A model generated the notes under the pieces. The model was given only the letters and a program-made list of their open reading frames with translations. It was not told the origin of the DNA and did not search any database. A DNA stretch of 64,000 nucleotides. Source: Shewanella decolorationis S12 (GTDB lineage Bacteria; Pseudomonadota; Gammaproteobacteria; Enterobacterales; Shewanellaceae). The first letter of the stretch is position 1. Every line of letters starts with the position of its first letter. Location: assembly GCF_000485795.1 (NCBI RefSeq), contig NZ_AXZL01000076.1, positions 495,895 to 559,894 on the forward strand. The letters run 5' to 3'. Below are positions 36,708 through 45,757 of the stretch, piece by piece. Both the position numbers and the translations under genes were made by a program.

Positions 36708-37245
36708 CATATTACTTGTCGGCCTAATGCTAATCACTAGCATGAGCGCCTTCGCCAAGGTCGGTGACTTACAGCAAGAAGTAAAAATCAAAGCCGTCAG
36801 CCAAACTGCGGACATTAAAAATAACCAGATCATTTTCTTCGGTCCGGTAGAAGTAACCCAGGGCTCGATAAAAATTAATGCAAATCAACTACGTGCGTTT
36901 TCTGCCGAAGGGGAAAACAGCAAGATTTTAGTCGCAACGGGGAATCCTGCGACTTACAGCCAAATTCTGGATGATGGACGCCCTGCTTCAGCGAGTGCCA
37001 AAGAAATTCGCTATGAAATGGCGACTCGTACCTTAACCTTAACGGGTTCAGCGACCCTAGACCAAGCGGGTAGCCAAGTCACGGGTAACCTCATCCGTTA
37101 CGATATTATTCAGCAAAAACTGATCGCGGAGAGCACGGGTAGCGGTGATGATCGCGTGATTACCATTATTAAACCTGACAACTATCAGGAAGAACTCAAG
37201 AATCAGCCCGCAGACAAACCTGTGAAAAAACAGGATCCTAAATGA
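36694..37245 (+). CDS. lptA: LPS transport periplasmic protein LptA
   Basis: A 183-residue protein with a signal peptide (cut near MSAFAK) and an OstA-like fold (IIFFGPVEVTQGSIKINANQ). LptA oligomers bridge the periplasm. The final 30 residues are polar and Lys/Pro-rich, an extension of typical LptA. Overlaps lptC by 14 bases and lptB by 4. Confidence 0.9.
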   Translation: MKQNNILLVGLMLITSMSAFAKVGDLQQEVKIKAVSQTADIKNNQIIFFGPVEVTQGSIKINANQLRAFSAEGENSKILVATGNPATYSQILDDGRPASASAKEIRYEMATRTLTLTGSATLDQAGSQVTGNLIRYDIIQQKLIAESTGSGDDRVITIIKPDNYQEELKNQPADKPVKKQDPK

Positions 37246-37973
37246 CCCAAATTACCTTAAAAGCACAGAATCTCGCTAAGAGTTATAAGAGTCGTCAGGT
37301 TGTGAAAGATGTCAGCCTGACGGTCAAAACGGGTCAAGTCGTCGGCTTACTCGGCCCAAACGGCGCGGGTAAAACCACCACCTTTTATATGGTCGTGGGC
37401 TTAGTCAAAAGCGATAAAGGCCATATCTTTATCGATAACGATGATTTAACTGCCGATCCCATGCATCTGCGCGCTCGCAAAGGCATTGGTTACCTACCAC
37501 AGGAAGCCAGTATCTTTCGTAAGCTGACCGTGCACGACAATATCATGGCGGTACTGCAAACCCGCAAAGAGCTCAATCGCGACCAGCGCGAAGAAGAGCT
37601 GGAACATCTGCTCGAAGAGTTCCATATCACCCATATTCGCGATAGCCAAGGCATGTCGTTATCGGGCGGTGAACGTCGCCGCGTCGAAATTGCCCGCGCC
37701 TTAGCGGCCAATCCTAAGTTTATTCTGCTCGATGAACCCTTCGCCGGTGTCGACCCGATTTCGGTTATCGATATCAAGAAAATCATCGAACAACTCAAGA
37801 GCCGAGGCCTTGGGGTACTGATCACAGACCACAATGTGCGTGAGACCTTAGACGTCTGTGAACATGCTTACATTGTCAGTCACGGAAACCTGATAGCCGA
37901 AGGAACTCCCGCAGAGATCTTAGACAATCAGCAAGTTAGGGCTGTGTACTTAGGTGAACAATTCAGGCTATAG
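37242..37973 (+). CDS. lptB: LPS export ABC ATPase LptB
   Basis: A 243-residue ATPase with Walker A (GPNGAGKTTTFYMV), signature (LSGGERRRVEIARAL), Walker B (FILLDEPFAGVDP) and H-loop (ITDHNVRETLDVCEHAYI). It drives LPS extraction with LptFG, which are not in this window. It is followed about 105 bp later by rpoN, the usual Shewanella and E. coli order. Confidence 0.95.
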   Translation: MTQITLKAQNLAKSYKSRQVVKDVSLTVKTGQVVGLLGPNGAGKTTTFYMVVGLVKSDKGHIFIDNDDLTADPMHLRARKGIGYLPQEASIFRKLTVHDNIMAVLQTRKELNRDQREEELEHLLEEFHITHIRDSQGMSLSGGERRRVEIARALAANPKFILLDEPFAGVDPISVIDIKKIIEQLKSRGLGVLITDHNVRETLDVCEHAYIVSHGNLIAEGTPAEILDNQQVRAVYLGEQFRL

Positions 37974-38078
37974 TTACTAAAACAGAGCCAATTAGCCTTG
38001 AATTTTGGCTTATAAGCACCATCAATATGATAACAAGCGGCCTAAATTCAAAATAATAACGTAGGGATCAGCGGTAAC

Positions 38079-39554
38079 ATGAAAGCGTCACTCCAGCTCA
38101 AACTGGGTCAACAGTTAACCATGACGCCACAACTCCAACAGGCCATTCGTCTGTTGCAACTGTCGTCATTGGAACTGCAGCAAGAGATCCAGCAAGCCTT
38201 AGACTCTAATCCTCTTCTCGAGCTGGAAGAGGAGCAATTCGACGCGCCTAGCGAACGTAATCAAGATATCGCCGATACCGACTTTAGCGAAACGACGGCT
38301 CAGCCACAGGAACAAGACAATTCCACCGTGGACATTGCCGAGTCGCTGACCAAAGAATCCTTGCCCGAAGAACTGCCCATGGACACCACTTGGGATGAAG
38401 TCTTTACCGCATCGCCAAACTCAGGTTCAGGCGCCAGCCGTGAAGATGACATGCCCTTCCAAGGGGAAACCAGTGAAGGCCTGTACGAACATTTAGAATG
38501 GCAGAAAAACCTCACGCCCTTCTCTGAAACCGATTTAGCCATCGCCACCGCGATTATTGATGCCATCGACGATCAAGGTTATCTCACTCAAAGTACTGAA
38601 GATATCCTCGAAGCCATGGGCAATCCTGAGATAGAACTGGATGAAGTCGAAGCCGTACTCAAGCGTATTCAACACTTCGATCCCGTCGGTGTCGCCGCAA
38701 GGGATTTAAGCGAATGTCTGCTTATCCAACTCTCCCACTTTTCACCGGATACTCCACACCTCGAAAACGCCCGCATGCTGATCAAAGATCATTTAGATCT
38801 GATCGCTGCCCGCGATTTTAGGTTGTTGATGCGTAAGACCAAACTCAAAGAGGACGAGTTAAGGGACAGCATAGCGCTGATCCAAACCTTAAACCCTCGC
38901 CCAGGCTTACTCATCACTCCTGTTGATGAAGAATATGTCATCCCCGATGTGTCGGTGTCGAAGAAAAATGGCCGCTGGGTGGTCGAGTTAAATCCTGACT
39001 GCATGCCAAAAATCAATGTTAATCAGCAATATGCAGCCATGGCGCGTAGCTCAAAAAATCAAGCAGATAGCCAATTTATTCGTGGTCATTTGCAAGAAGC
39101 CAAGTGGTTTATCAAAAGCCTTGAAAGCCGTAACGAAACGCTGCTCAAGGTGGCAAACTGCATAGTGCAATATCAACAGGGTTTCTTCGAATACGGTGAA
39201 GAAGCCATGAAACCTATGGTCCTAAACGATATCGCTGAAGCGGTAGAGATGCATGAGTCCACCATTTCACGGGTGACCACACAAAAATACATGCATACCC
39301 CAAAAGGACTTTTTGAACTAAAATATTTCTTCTCAAGCCACGTCGGGACTGATGATGGCGGTGAGTGCTCATCCACGGCAATCAGAGCCTTCATTAAGAA
39401 ACTGGTTGCAGCGGAAAACCAGAAAAAACCATTAAGCGACAGCAAGATGGCACAACTTCTGGCAGAACAGGGAATTAACGTTGCGCGCAGAACCATTGCG
39501 AAGTACAGAGAAGCGATGCTTATTCCCCCTTCCAATCAGCGTAAAAGTTTATAG
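38079..39554 (+). CDS. rpoN: RNA polymerase sigma-54 factor
   Basis: A 491-residue sigma-54 with a Gln-rich region I (about 1-50, LQLKLGQQLTMTPQLQQAIR), the acidic region II, the core-binding middle, a helix-turn-helix (VEMHESTISRVTTQKYMHTP) and the RpoN box ARRTIAKYRE near the C-terminus. It recognises -24/-12 promoters and needs an AAA+ activator such as NtrC. Candidate target sites in this window occur before glnK and near 45.4 kb. Confidence 0.95.
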   Translation: MKASLQLKLGQQLTMTPQLQQAIRLLQLSSLELQQEIQQALDSNPLLELEEEQFDAPSERNQDIADTDFSETTAQPQEQDNSTVDIAESLTKESLPEELPMDTTWDEVFTASPNSGSGASREDDMPFQGETSEGLYEHLEWQKNLTPFSETDLAIATAIIDAIDDQGYLTQSTEDILEAMGNPEIELDEVEAVLKRIQHFDPVGVAARDLSECLLIQLSHFSPDTPHLENARMLIKDHLDLIAARDFRLLMRKTKLKEDELRDSIALIQTLNPRPGLLITPVDEEYVIPDVSVSKKNGRWVVELNPDCMPKINVNQQYAAMARSSKNQADSQFIRGHLQEAKWFIKSLESRNETLLKVANCIVQYQQGFFEYGEEAMKPMVLNDIAEAVEMHESTISRVTTQKYMHTPKGLFELKYFFSSHVGTDDGGECSSTAIRAFIKKLVAAENQKKPLSDSKMAQLLAEQGINVARRTIAKYREAMLIPPSNQRKSL

Positions 39555-39582
39555 CCTAAAGTGGAAATCGGAGGACGTTTAT

Positions 39583-39870
39583 ATGCAAATAAACCTGAGT
39601 GGACACCATATCGAGATTACTGAATCGTTACGGGCTTATGTTGAGGAAAAGTTTTCAAAACTTGAACGTCATTTCGAACAGATCAATAATGTGCACGTTG
39701 TGCTCAATGTTGAGAAAATGCAACAAATTGCCGAAGCGAGAATCAACCTCACCGGTGGTGAAGTCTTCGCGACTTCAGAGCATGCAGATATGTATGCTGC
39801 CATAGACGTCCTGATCGACAAGCTTGATCGTCAGGTTATTAAACACAAAGAGAAGTTAACAAAACACTAG
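39583..39870 (+). CDS. hpf: ribosome hibernation promoting factor
   Basis: A 95-residue HPF/YhbH protein (MQINLSGHHIEITESLRAYV, NLTGGEVFATSEHADMYAAI). The ATG at 39583 with GGAGG upstream is used; longer readings run into rpoN. It promotes 100S ribosome dimers in stationary phase. It lies 28 bp downstream of rpoN and just before ptsN, the conserved rpoN-hpf-ptsN-rapZ-npr order. Confidence 0.94.
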   Translation: MQINLSGHHIEITESLRAYVEEKFSKLERHFEQINNVHVVLNVEKMQQIAEARINLTGGEVFATSEHADMYAAIDVLIDKLDRQVIKHKEKLTKH

Positions 39871-39872
39871 CA

Positions 39873-40316
39873 ATGGAACTTCGTACCATACTGCGGCCGG
39901 AATGCACGACCTGCGCCACTCCGGGCAGTAAGAAAAAGGTACTGGAACTTATCAGCGACTTAGCCGCTGCCCAGTACCCCACCCTCTCATCTCAAGAGAT
40001 CTTCGAAAGCCTTGTGGCGCGCGAAAAGATGGGGAGCACAGGTATAGGTAACGGCATCGCCATTCCACATGGTCGATTAACCGATATAACACAACCCATA
40101 GCCATATTGGTGAAATGTGAGGAGCCGATAGCCTTTGATGCTATCGATAAACAACCTGTCGACATTTTATTTGCGCTGCTAGTGCCTGCTGACCAATGTC
40201 AACAGCACTTAAGCACTTTGTCCTGCATGGCTGAAAAGCTCAGTGACAAACAAATATTGAAGCAATTGCGCAAGACGCATGATGAAACGGAACTCTATCA
40301 GGTAATCACTGGATGA
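39873..40316 (+). CDS. ptsN: PTS-Ntr EIIA protein
   Basis: A 147-residue EIIA-Ntr with the phosphorylated His in MGSTGIGNGIAIPHGRL (about residue 67). It receives phosphate from NPr and coordinates potassium and nitrogen metabolism. The start lies 2 bases past the hpf stop, and the stop overlaps rapZ by 4 bases. Confidence 0.94.
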   Translation: MELRTILRPECTTCATPGSKKKVLELISDLAAAQYPTLSSQEIFESLVAREKMGSTGIGNGIAIPHGRLTDITQPIAILVKCEEPIAFDAIDKQPVDILFALLVPADQCQQHLSTLSCMAEKLSDKQILKQLRKTHDETELYQVITG

Positions 40317-41167
40317 AACTGGTCATAGTGTCAGGGCGCTCAGGCTCGGGCAAATCGGTCGCACTAAGAGTGCTTGAAGATCTCGGCTACTATTGTGTCG
40401 ATAATCTTCCTTTGCCGCTGATTGGCAGCTTACTCGAACAGCTAAAGGGCAGTAACGATCTCGTCGCCATCAGCGTTGACGTGCGTAACCTGCCGGAGCA
40501 AGACAAGGTACTCGTCAAACAGCTTGCCAGCCTGCCTGCGGGCACTGAACTTACTAGCTTCTTCTTAAACTCCAGCGATAAAGTGCTACTCAAACGCTAC
40601 AGCGAGACTCGGCGCTTACATCCCTTATCTAAGAGCCGTGTTTCTCTGCAAGAAGCCATTAAGCTTGAAGGCAAATTGCTCGAGCCCCTGTCTCAGCAGA
40701 TGGATCACTACATAGATACCTCGAATCTGAATATCTATGAACTCAGCGACCAAGTACGGCAAATCCTGCTTGGCAGTGTCGATAAGGAACTGGTGATTAA
40801 CTTTGAGTCCTTCGGTTTTAAACATGGTATGCCAACCGAAGCCGACTTTATGTTTGATGTGCGCTTTTTACCCAATCCCCATTGGGAACTCGAACTGCGT
40901 CCACTAACCGGCCTAGATGAACCCGTGGCGGAATTTTTAAATCGCCAGCCACTGGTCAATAAGTTCATCTGGCAAATCGAGAATTTACTCGAGACTTGGT
41001 TGCCCCACTTAGAGCGTAATAACCGCAGCTATCTGACCATCGCCATCGGCTGTACTGGCGGTCAACACAGATCGGTTTATGTGGCCGAACAACTGGCTAA
41101 ACGCTTTAGCAACGGTAAACACAAAGTGAATGCCCGCCACCGAGAGTTAAGCCATGCCAAAGCTTGA
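40313..41167 (+). CDS. rapZ: RNase adapter protein RapZ
   Basis: A 284-residue P-loop protein with Walker A GRSGSGKSVALRVLEDLG and the C-terminal domain with GCTGGQHRSVYVAEQLA. In E. coli RapZ controls GlmZ/GlmY small RNAs and hence glucosamine-6-phosphate synthase. It overlaps ptsN by 4 and npr by 14 bases. Whether its RNA partners exist here was not shown. Confidence 0.94.
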   Translation: MKLVIVSGRSGSGKSVALRVLEDLGYYCVDNLPLPLIGSLLEQLKGSNDLVAISVDVRNLPEQDKVLVKQLASLPAGTELTSFFLNSSDKVLLKRYSETRRLHPLSKSRVSLQEAIKLEGKLLEPLSQQMDHYIDTSNLNIYELSDQVRQILLGSVDKELVINFESFGFKHGMPTEADFMFDVRFLPNPHWELELRPLTGLDEPVAEFLNRQPLVNKFIWQIENLLETWLPHLERNNRSYLTIAIGCTGGQHRSVYVAEQLAKRFSNGKHKVNARHRELSHAKA

Positions 41168-41429
41168 GCGCCAAGTCACCATCTGCAATAAGCTTGGTTT
41201 ACATGCCCGCGCCGCGACAAAACTCGTGGTGTTGGCCTCAGAGTTTGATGCCAGCATTACGCTGATCCAAGGTGAAAAACAGGCCTCTGCCGCCAGTGTG
41301 TTAGGACTCCTTATGCTTGAAACTGGCATGGGTAAAACCATTACCCTGATTGCCGAAGGTCCGGATGCGGAGCCCGCACTCAATGCCATTTGCGCGCTTA
41401 TCGACGCTAAGTTCGACGAAGCCTGTTAA
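41154..41429 (+). CDS. ptsO: nitrogen PTS phosphocarrier protein NPr
   Basis: A 91-residue HPr-like protein with the phospho-His in ICNKLGLHARAATKLVVLA (His 17) and a Ser-46-type region ASAASVLGLLML. It carries phosphate from EI-Ntr to EIIA-Ntr. It overlaps rapZ by 14 bases and ends the rpoN cluster. Confidence 0.92.
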   Translation: MPKLERQVTICNKLGLHARAATKLVVLASEFDASITLIQGEKQASAASVLGLLMLETGMGKTITLIAEGPDAEPALNAICALIDAKFDEAC

Positions 41430-41629
41430 TCGTATCCACATCTCATCTCGATGCTCCCTGCCGTTATTCAGTACCCTGTTTGGTTTTGGTTTCAGCACCT
41501 TATACCAGTTAAACACATTTGTGACTCGACGCCCTCCCGTGCGCTCAATTACAATATACCGCTGCGCTTTGGCTTAAGTCCTCAATAGCTAAACGCCCGC
41601 CTATCCACCGTCGCCACCTTGGAGGAAAC

Positions 41630-42994
41630 ATGCCTGTAGAAGCCTCAGACAGCTTACAAGTCGAACAACGTCTCGACCAACTGAGCCATGCCCTCAATAG
41701 CGGTATGTTTGTGCATGTCAGGCAAATGCTGCAAAACATGGCGGCGTCGGATATCGCATTGATTTTAGAGTCCTCGCCCCCTAAGGCGCGGCAAGTGCTA
41801 TGGCAACTTGTCGATCAAGATCAGCTCGGGGATATTCTCGATGAGCTCAGTGAAGAGCTAAAAGATCCGCTGATCAGTGCCATGAGCCCTGAGCGGGTCG
41901 CCAAGGCCACCGCCAGTATGGATACGGACGATCTCGCTTATATCCTGCGAAGCCTACCTGATGCAGTGTATAAGCAAGTATTGCAGTCCATGAGCCTGCA
42001 AAACCGCCAGCGGGTCGAGCAAGCGCTCTCCTACCCCGATGAAACCGCGGGCAGCCTAATGAACACAGATACTGTGACCTTAAGGCCCGATGTGAATATC
42101 GATGTGGTACTGCGTTATTTGCGCCAACGGGGCAACCTGCCCGACACCACGGACACCTTATACGTGGTGGATAAGCACGATCGCGTGCTCGGCGGGGTCA
42201 AACTTACGGATCTGCTCACCTGCGATCCCAATACTCATATCAGCAGCATTATCGATACCGATATCGAGAGTATTCCCGTGGGCATGTCCGACAGTGAAGT
42301 GGCGCAGCTGTTCGAGCGCCATGACTGGGTATCCGCGCCCGTGGTCGATAGCGAGGGCAAATTACTCGGGCGTATCACCATCGATGACGTGGTGGATGTT
42401 ATCCGTGAGGACGCCGAGCACTCCATGATGGGGATGGCGGGGATGGACGATGATGAAGACACCTTCGCCCCTGTAGTGAAGAGTACTTTCCGCCGCTCAC
42501 TCTGGCTGACGATTAACCTGTTTGCCGCCCTGCTGGCAGCCTCTGTCAGCAATATGTTTGAAGGCACAATCGAGCAATTTGCTACGATTGCGATTTTAAT
42601 GACGATTGTCCCGAGCATGGGCGGGGTCGCGGGCAATCAAACCTTAGCTCTTGTTATCCGCGGGATTGCCTTGGGTCATATTGGCCAGAGCAATGCTCGC
42701 TGGCTGATAGGCAAAGAACTCGCCATTGGCTTTTTAAATGGCCTGATGTGGTCGATTTTGGTGTTTATCGCGGTATTAGTTTGGAAAGACGATATGGCGC
42801 TTGCCAGCCTGATTGGCGGCGCAATGCTCATCAATATGACAGTTGCAGGGCTAGCTGGCGCCAGTATTCCGCTGATCTTAAAGCGCTTAAAAGTGGATCC
42901 TGCGTTAGCGGGCGGCATGGTGCTCACCACAGTCACCGATGTGATTGGTCTGTTTGCCTTCCTAGGATTAGCGACCCTGTATTTAATGCACTAG
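41630..42994 (+). CDS. mgtE: magnesium transporter MgtE
   Basis: A 454-residue transporter: an N domain of helical repeats (about 1-130), two CBS domains (about 137-255, gating by Mg2+) and five C-terminal TM helices with SMGGVAGNQTLALVIRGIALG. The start has GGAGGAAAC. The last codon and stop (ATG CAC TAG) touch a MITE-like element at 42992, so the final residues may be altered by the insertion. Confidence 0.92.
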   Translation: MPVEASDSLQVEQRLDQLSHALNSGMFVHVRQMLQNMAASDIALILESSPPKARQVLWQLVDQDQLGDILDELSEELKDPLISAMSPERVAKATASMDTDDLAYILRSLPDAVYKQVLQSMSLQNRQRVEQALSYPDETAGSLMNTDTVTLRPDVNIDVVLRYLRQRGNLPDTTDTLYVVDKHDRVLGGVKLTDLLTCDPNTHISSIIDTDIESIPVGMSDSEVAQLFERHDWVSAPVVDSEGKLLGRITIDDVVDVIREDAEHSMMGMAGMDDDEDTFAPVVKSTFRRSLWLTINLFAALLAASVSNMFEGTIEQFATIAILMTIVPSMGGVAGNQTLALVIRGIALGHIGQSNARWLIGKELAIGFLNGLMWSILVFIAVLVWKDDMALASLIGGAMLINMTVAGLAGASIPLILKRLKVDPALAGGMVLTTVTDVIGLFAFLGLATLYLMH

Positions 42995-43273
42995 GGCGTA
43001 TTGACGTTTCAGGGTTATTTTTGCAGCAATGTGGCTGGCTTTTATGCAAGGCAACGTCCGTGCAGTGTAGTTATTCTACATAAACGGACGATAACGCAGC
43101 AGAAACGCCAGCCAAATGCTGCCCGAAGGGTTCGTCTGGCAAGCTCTTGCTCTGACTTTCTGTCATAAGAACCGCTCGTCATTTGAGTAGAATAACGACA
43201 CATCATTCCTCGTTTCGCGAGCATGTACTTGCCAGAACGAACAAATCTAATCTCGAAACGTCAACACGCCCTA
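42992..43273. mobile_element. MITE-like element with 19-bp terminal inverted repeats
   Basis: Left end TAGGGCGTATTGACGTTTC (42992-43010) and the reverse complement of the right end (43255-43273) differ at one base. Inside are two nested inverted repeats: GGCTGGC (43033) with GCCAGCC (43107), surrounding CGTCCGT (43055) with ACGGACG (43084), and TTCGTCTGGCAAG (43131) with CTTGCCAG-AACGAA (43228-43241). No ORF is present. The 4 bases GCAC flank both sides (42988-42991, 43274-43277); alternatively the palindromic CTAG is the duplicated target. No transposase for it is in the window. Confidence 0.75.
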
Positions 43274-43300
43274 GCACTCAACCTGCTAAAACGAACAACA

Positions 43301-43326
43301 AAAATGGCGCCATAGGGCACCATTTT
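43301..43326 (-). terminator. terminator of the modA-like gene
   Basis: AAAATGG-GCC / GGC-CCATTTT stem with two single-base bulges and a 4-base loop; minus-strand tail T-rich. Confidence 0.65.
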
Positions 43327-43342
43327 AATGAGTCAATTAGCA

Positions 43343-44170
43343 CTATTTTTTAGGCGGCTGAAAACCATAACCCGTTAAAATCGCTTGTCCCTCAGGGGAT
43401 AAAATAAACTCGGCCAGAGGTGCAGCTGCACTATTGGCATCCTTTAACACCAATAGGCCATAGTCGGCACCGACCGCTAACTCTGGCGGTAAATCGACAA
43501 TCTTAAGACTTGGCACTTCTTTTTGTGCCAGCACCGCATTGGTGCAATAGGTTAAGAATACGTCTGCCTGCTTATTTTCCATCACCCAAGCATAGGGATT
43601 ACGATCCTTGGGCGGTTTAGCACTATCAGGCCCACCCGTTAGCTGCAAGGCTTTGGTTTCTAATGTGGTTTTTGCATTAGCTTTTAAGGCCTCGGCTTTC
43701 GCAAACACTGCCCAAGCATAATCCCCCGCGGGATCGGCTTTTGGTGTTGACGTTCCGAGCTTTGTTTGCGGCGCGAGCAGGGTATCTAATAAATTCGCGC
43801 TAGTGAGTGGTACATCCGCTTGAGCAATGGCACAGAGCTGGTTACGGGCAAACATTTGCACCTCTTGACCCGCTCCCGCATCGACTAACGCCTGCGGGTG
43901 TTTCATATTCGCCGAAGCGAAGATATCAACCTGCTCACCCTCTTGGATCCGCTTGAGTAATAAGCCCGAAGGCGCATATTGCGCCGCGACTTTGGCGTCG
44001 GATTTCGCTTGGTAAGCGGCAATAATATCGTTCATCGCCGCCTTTAAACTGCCAGCGGCCCTGAGTTCAATTGGTGCAGTCGCCTCAGTGCTCATTGGTG
44101 CGCCTTGTGCTATTCCCCCCATCAATGTCGACCCTAAACTGATTGCTAACACTAAACCTTGTTTTGCCAT
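43343..44170 (-). CDS. modA: molybdate-binding periplasmic protein (ModA family)
   Basis: A 275-residue protein with a signal peptide (cut near GGIAQGAP) and the substrate-binding type 2 fold: ELRAAGSLKAAMNDIIAAYQ, DIFASANMKHPQALVDAGAG, and QADVFLTYCTNAVLAQ. Start at 44170 with GGAGAG; the 14 extra upstream codons lack a signal. No modB or modC is adjacent, so it may be an extra or stand-alone binding protein, or serve a transporter elsewhere. The ligand, molybdate, is inferred from family. Confidence 0.75.
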   Translation of the reverse strand: MAKQGLVLAISLGSTLMGGIAQGAPMSTEATAPIELRAAGSLKAAMNDIIAAYQAKSDAKVAAQYAPSGLLLKRIQEGEQVDIFASANMKHPQALVDAGAGQEVQMFARNQLCAIAQADVPLTSANLLDTLLAPQTKLGTSTPKADPAGDYAWAVFAKAEALKANAKTTLETKALQLTGGPDSAKPPKDRNPYAWVMENKQADVFLTYCTNAVLAQKEVPSLKIVDLPPELAVGADYGLLVLKDANSAAAPLAEFILSPEGQAILTGYGFQPPKK

Positions 44171-44373
44171 GCTGTACTCTCCATTCACACAGAAATCTCC
44201 TAGTGCATACAAGACGGCAAAACCTTTAGCGGATCAAGTATTAACGCAGTCCGATAAATGCAAATCGGGGCGATTGTGGCCAAGATCACTTAAGTCTTTT
44301 AGATGAATGGACAAATTGTCCCCTAAATGTAAATTGTTCCCTAATGCAAAGAATCACCAAATGCAGAATGTAA

Positions 44374-44394
44374 AAAGTCGCCCGTAGGCGACTC
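44374..44394 (-). terminator. terminator of the OmpA-like lipoprotein gene
   Basis: AGTCGCC / GGCGACT stem with a 4-base loop, followed on the minus strand by TTTTT. Confidence 0.82.
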
Positions 44395-44413
44395 TATATT
44401 CTCTGACGCATTA

Positions 44414-45103
44414 TTAACCCGTAGGAGTTAACACAATTTCCACTCGGCGGTTTTGCGCGCGACCTGCGGCATTTGCATTCGATGCGATAGGACTCGCCTC
44501 ACCCATGCCCTTAGATTTAACCCGAGCAGAAGCGACACCTTTACTCATCAAATAGTTACTCACTTCACTGGCACGCACTTGTGATAAACGTAGGTTGTAA
44601 GCATCTGAGCCGCTGCTGTCGGTATAACCTAATACATTCAGTTGGGTCTTGCTGTATTCCTTGGCCACCAGCGCCACTGAGTTCAATACGCGCTTAGCGC
44701 CATCGCTCAGCTCAGTTTGGTCGACACCAAAGGTCACTTCGTTTGGCATATTGAGAATAATATTGTCACCGTTGCGGGTTACACTCACGCCTGTTGAAGC
44801 TAGTTGTTGACGCAGTTTGGTTTCTTGCACATCCATGTAATAGCCAATCCCACCACCTACGGCGGCACCAGAGGCTGCACCAATTAAAGCACCTTTACCG
44901 CGGTCACTCTTACTTGATGACGCAACCCCAACAGCCGCTCCGGCAACCGCACCAATTAAGGCGCCAGTCGTCGCTTTCGCCGTTTGTTGTTCGTTGGTAT
45001 AGGGATTGACAGTCGTACAGCCCGAAGCAATCAGGGCACTGGTAACCACGACAATCGCCAGCTTTGACGCCGGCAGAGATTTAATCAGAGAAGGCTTCAT
45101 CAT
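44414..45103 (-). CDS. OmpA-family lipoprotein with glycine-zipper region
   Basis: A 229-residue predicted lipoprotein: signal peptide ending SALIASGC (Cys 29), a glycine-zipper region (about 45-88; GALIGAVAGAAVGVA, GALIGAASGAAVGGGIGYY), and a C-terminal OmpA peptidoglycan-binding domain (about 105-229) with NVLGYTDSSGSDAYNLRLSQ and AQNRRVEIVL. It resembles E. coli YiaD and would link outer membrane and peptidoglycan. GAGG precedes the ATG. Confidence 0.9.
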   Translation of the reverse strand: MMKPSLIKSLPASKLAIVVVTSALIASGCTTVNPYTNEQQTAKATTGALIGAVAGAAVGVASSSKSDRGKGALIGAASGAAVGGGIGYYMDVQETKLRQQLASTGVSVTRNGDNIILNMPNEVTFGVDQTELSDGAKRVLNSVALVAKEYSKTQLNVLGYTDSSGSDAYNLRLSQVRASEVSNYLMSKGVASARVKSKGMGEASPIASNANAAGRAQNRRVEIVLTPTG

Positions 45104-45595
45104 TTATGACCTCATAACATGATTGATGATGGTATTTGCCCGCCAAAAGGCAAAGGGCGTGGCAAGTCGCCAAAAGACACCATAAAAACCGCAGTATATA
45201 AACATTCTCTGTTGAGACAATCTTTAATCGCTTTATCGCTCAGTTTATGACTGATTCAATCGAAAGCAACACTAAACAGAAACATCTCAAGCTCATCTGC
45301 ATAACATTTAGAGTAAAAGCACTGAAATAGTGCAAGCTGCACCGTTTCTGACATGGCTTTGAAAAAACACCGTTTGAAACATTTAAATAAGATTATGATT
45401 TTAAATGAAAATGTAAATTTCAAAAAATTGGCACAGTTCTTACATACTAATAAATAGGTAGAAGAGCAAAGGCGCTCAAGCGCAATTCACTCCACACCTT
45501 AAGTAAGCTGTTCAACATCAATGGACGTTAATCTAAATGCCCCTAATGAGGCATATTAATCGAAGCACAATCCCAAACGGATTGAGGAGGAAGAG
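45104..45595. other. divergent regulatory region
   Basis: About 490 bp between the OmpA-like lipoprotein gene and the small ORF at 45596. It is A/T-rich near 45370-45450 and holds a sigma-54-like -24/-12 site at 45429. No other gene is supported. Confidence 0.4.
45429..45444 (+). promoter_or_regulatory. candidate sigma-54 promoter upstream of the 45.6-46.6 kb locus
   Basis: TGGCACAGTTCTTACA matches TGGCAC-N5-TTGCA except for G to A in the -12 GC. The -24 element is perfect. It lies about 150 bp before the small ORF. RpoN is encoded in this window. The -12 change weakens the call. Confidence 0.35.
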
Positions 45596-45694
45596 ATGAA
45601 ACATCTGATGAAACTCATTAGTCATTGTCACCATGAATGGTTGTCCCTGCGCCACCTAGGACATAGCCAGTGGGATATAGAGCAGCGCCACTAA
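45596..45694 (+). CDS. 32-aa His-rich small ORF
   Basis: A 32-codon ORF (MKHLMKLISHCHHEWLSL onward) with an unusually strong GAGGAGG site 5-10 bases before the ATG. It has six His and one Cys, and may bind a metal. Not recognised. It is followed 63 bp later by an IS3 OrfA-like gene. Its small size keeps confidence moderate. Confidence 0.5.
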   Translation: MKHLMKLISHCHHEWLSLRHLGHSQWDIEQRH

Positions 45695-45757
45695 TCAACA
45701 AGGAAAACACCAAAAGAACTAGCAAATAGACTGAACATTGAGTAAGAGGGACAGCCC

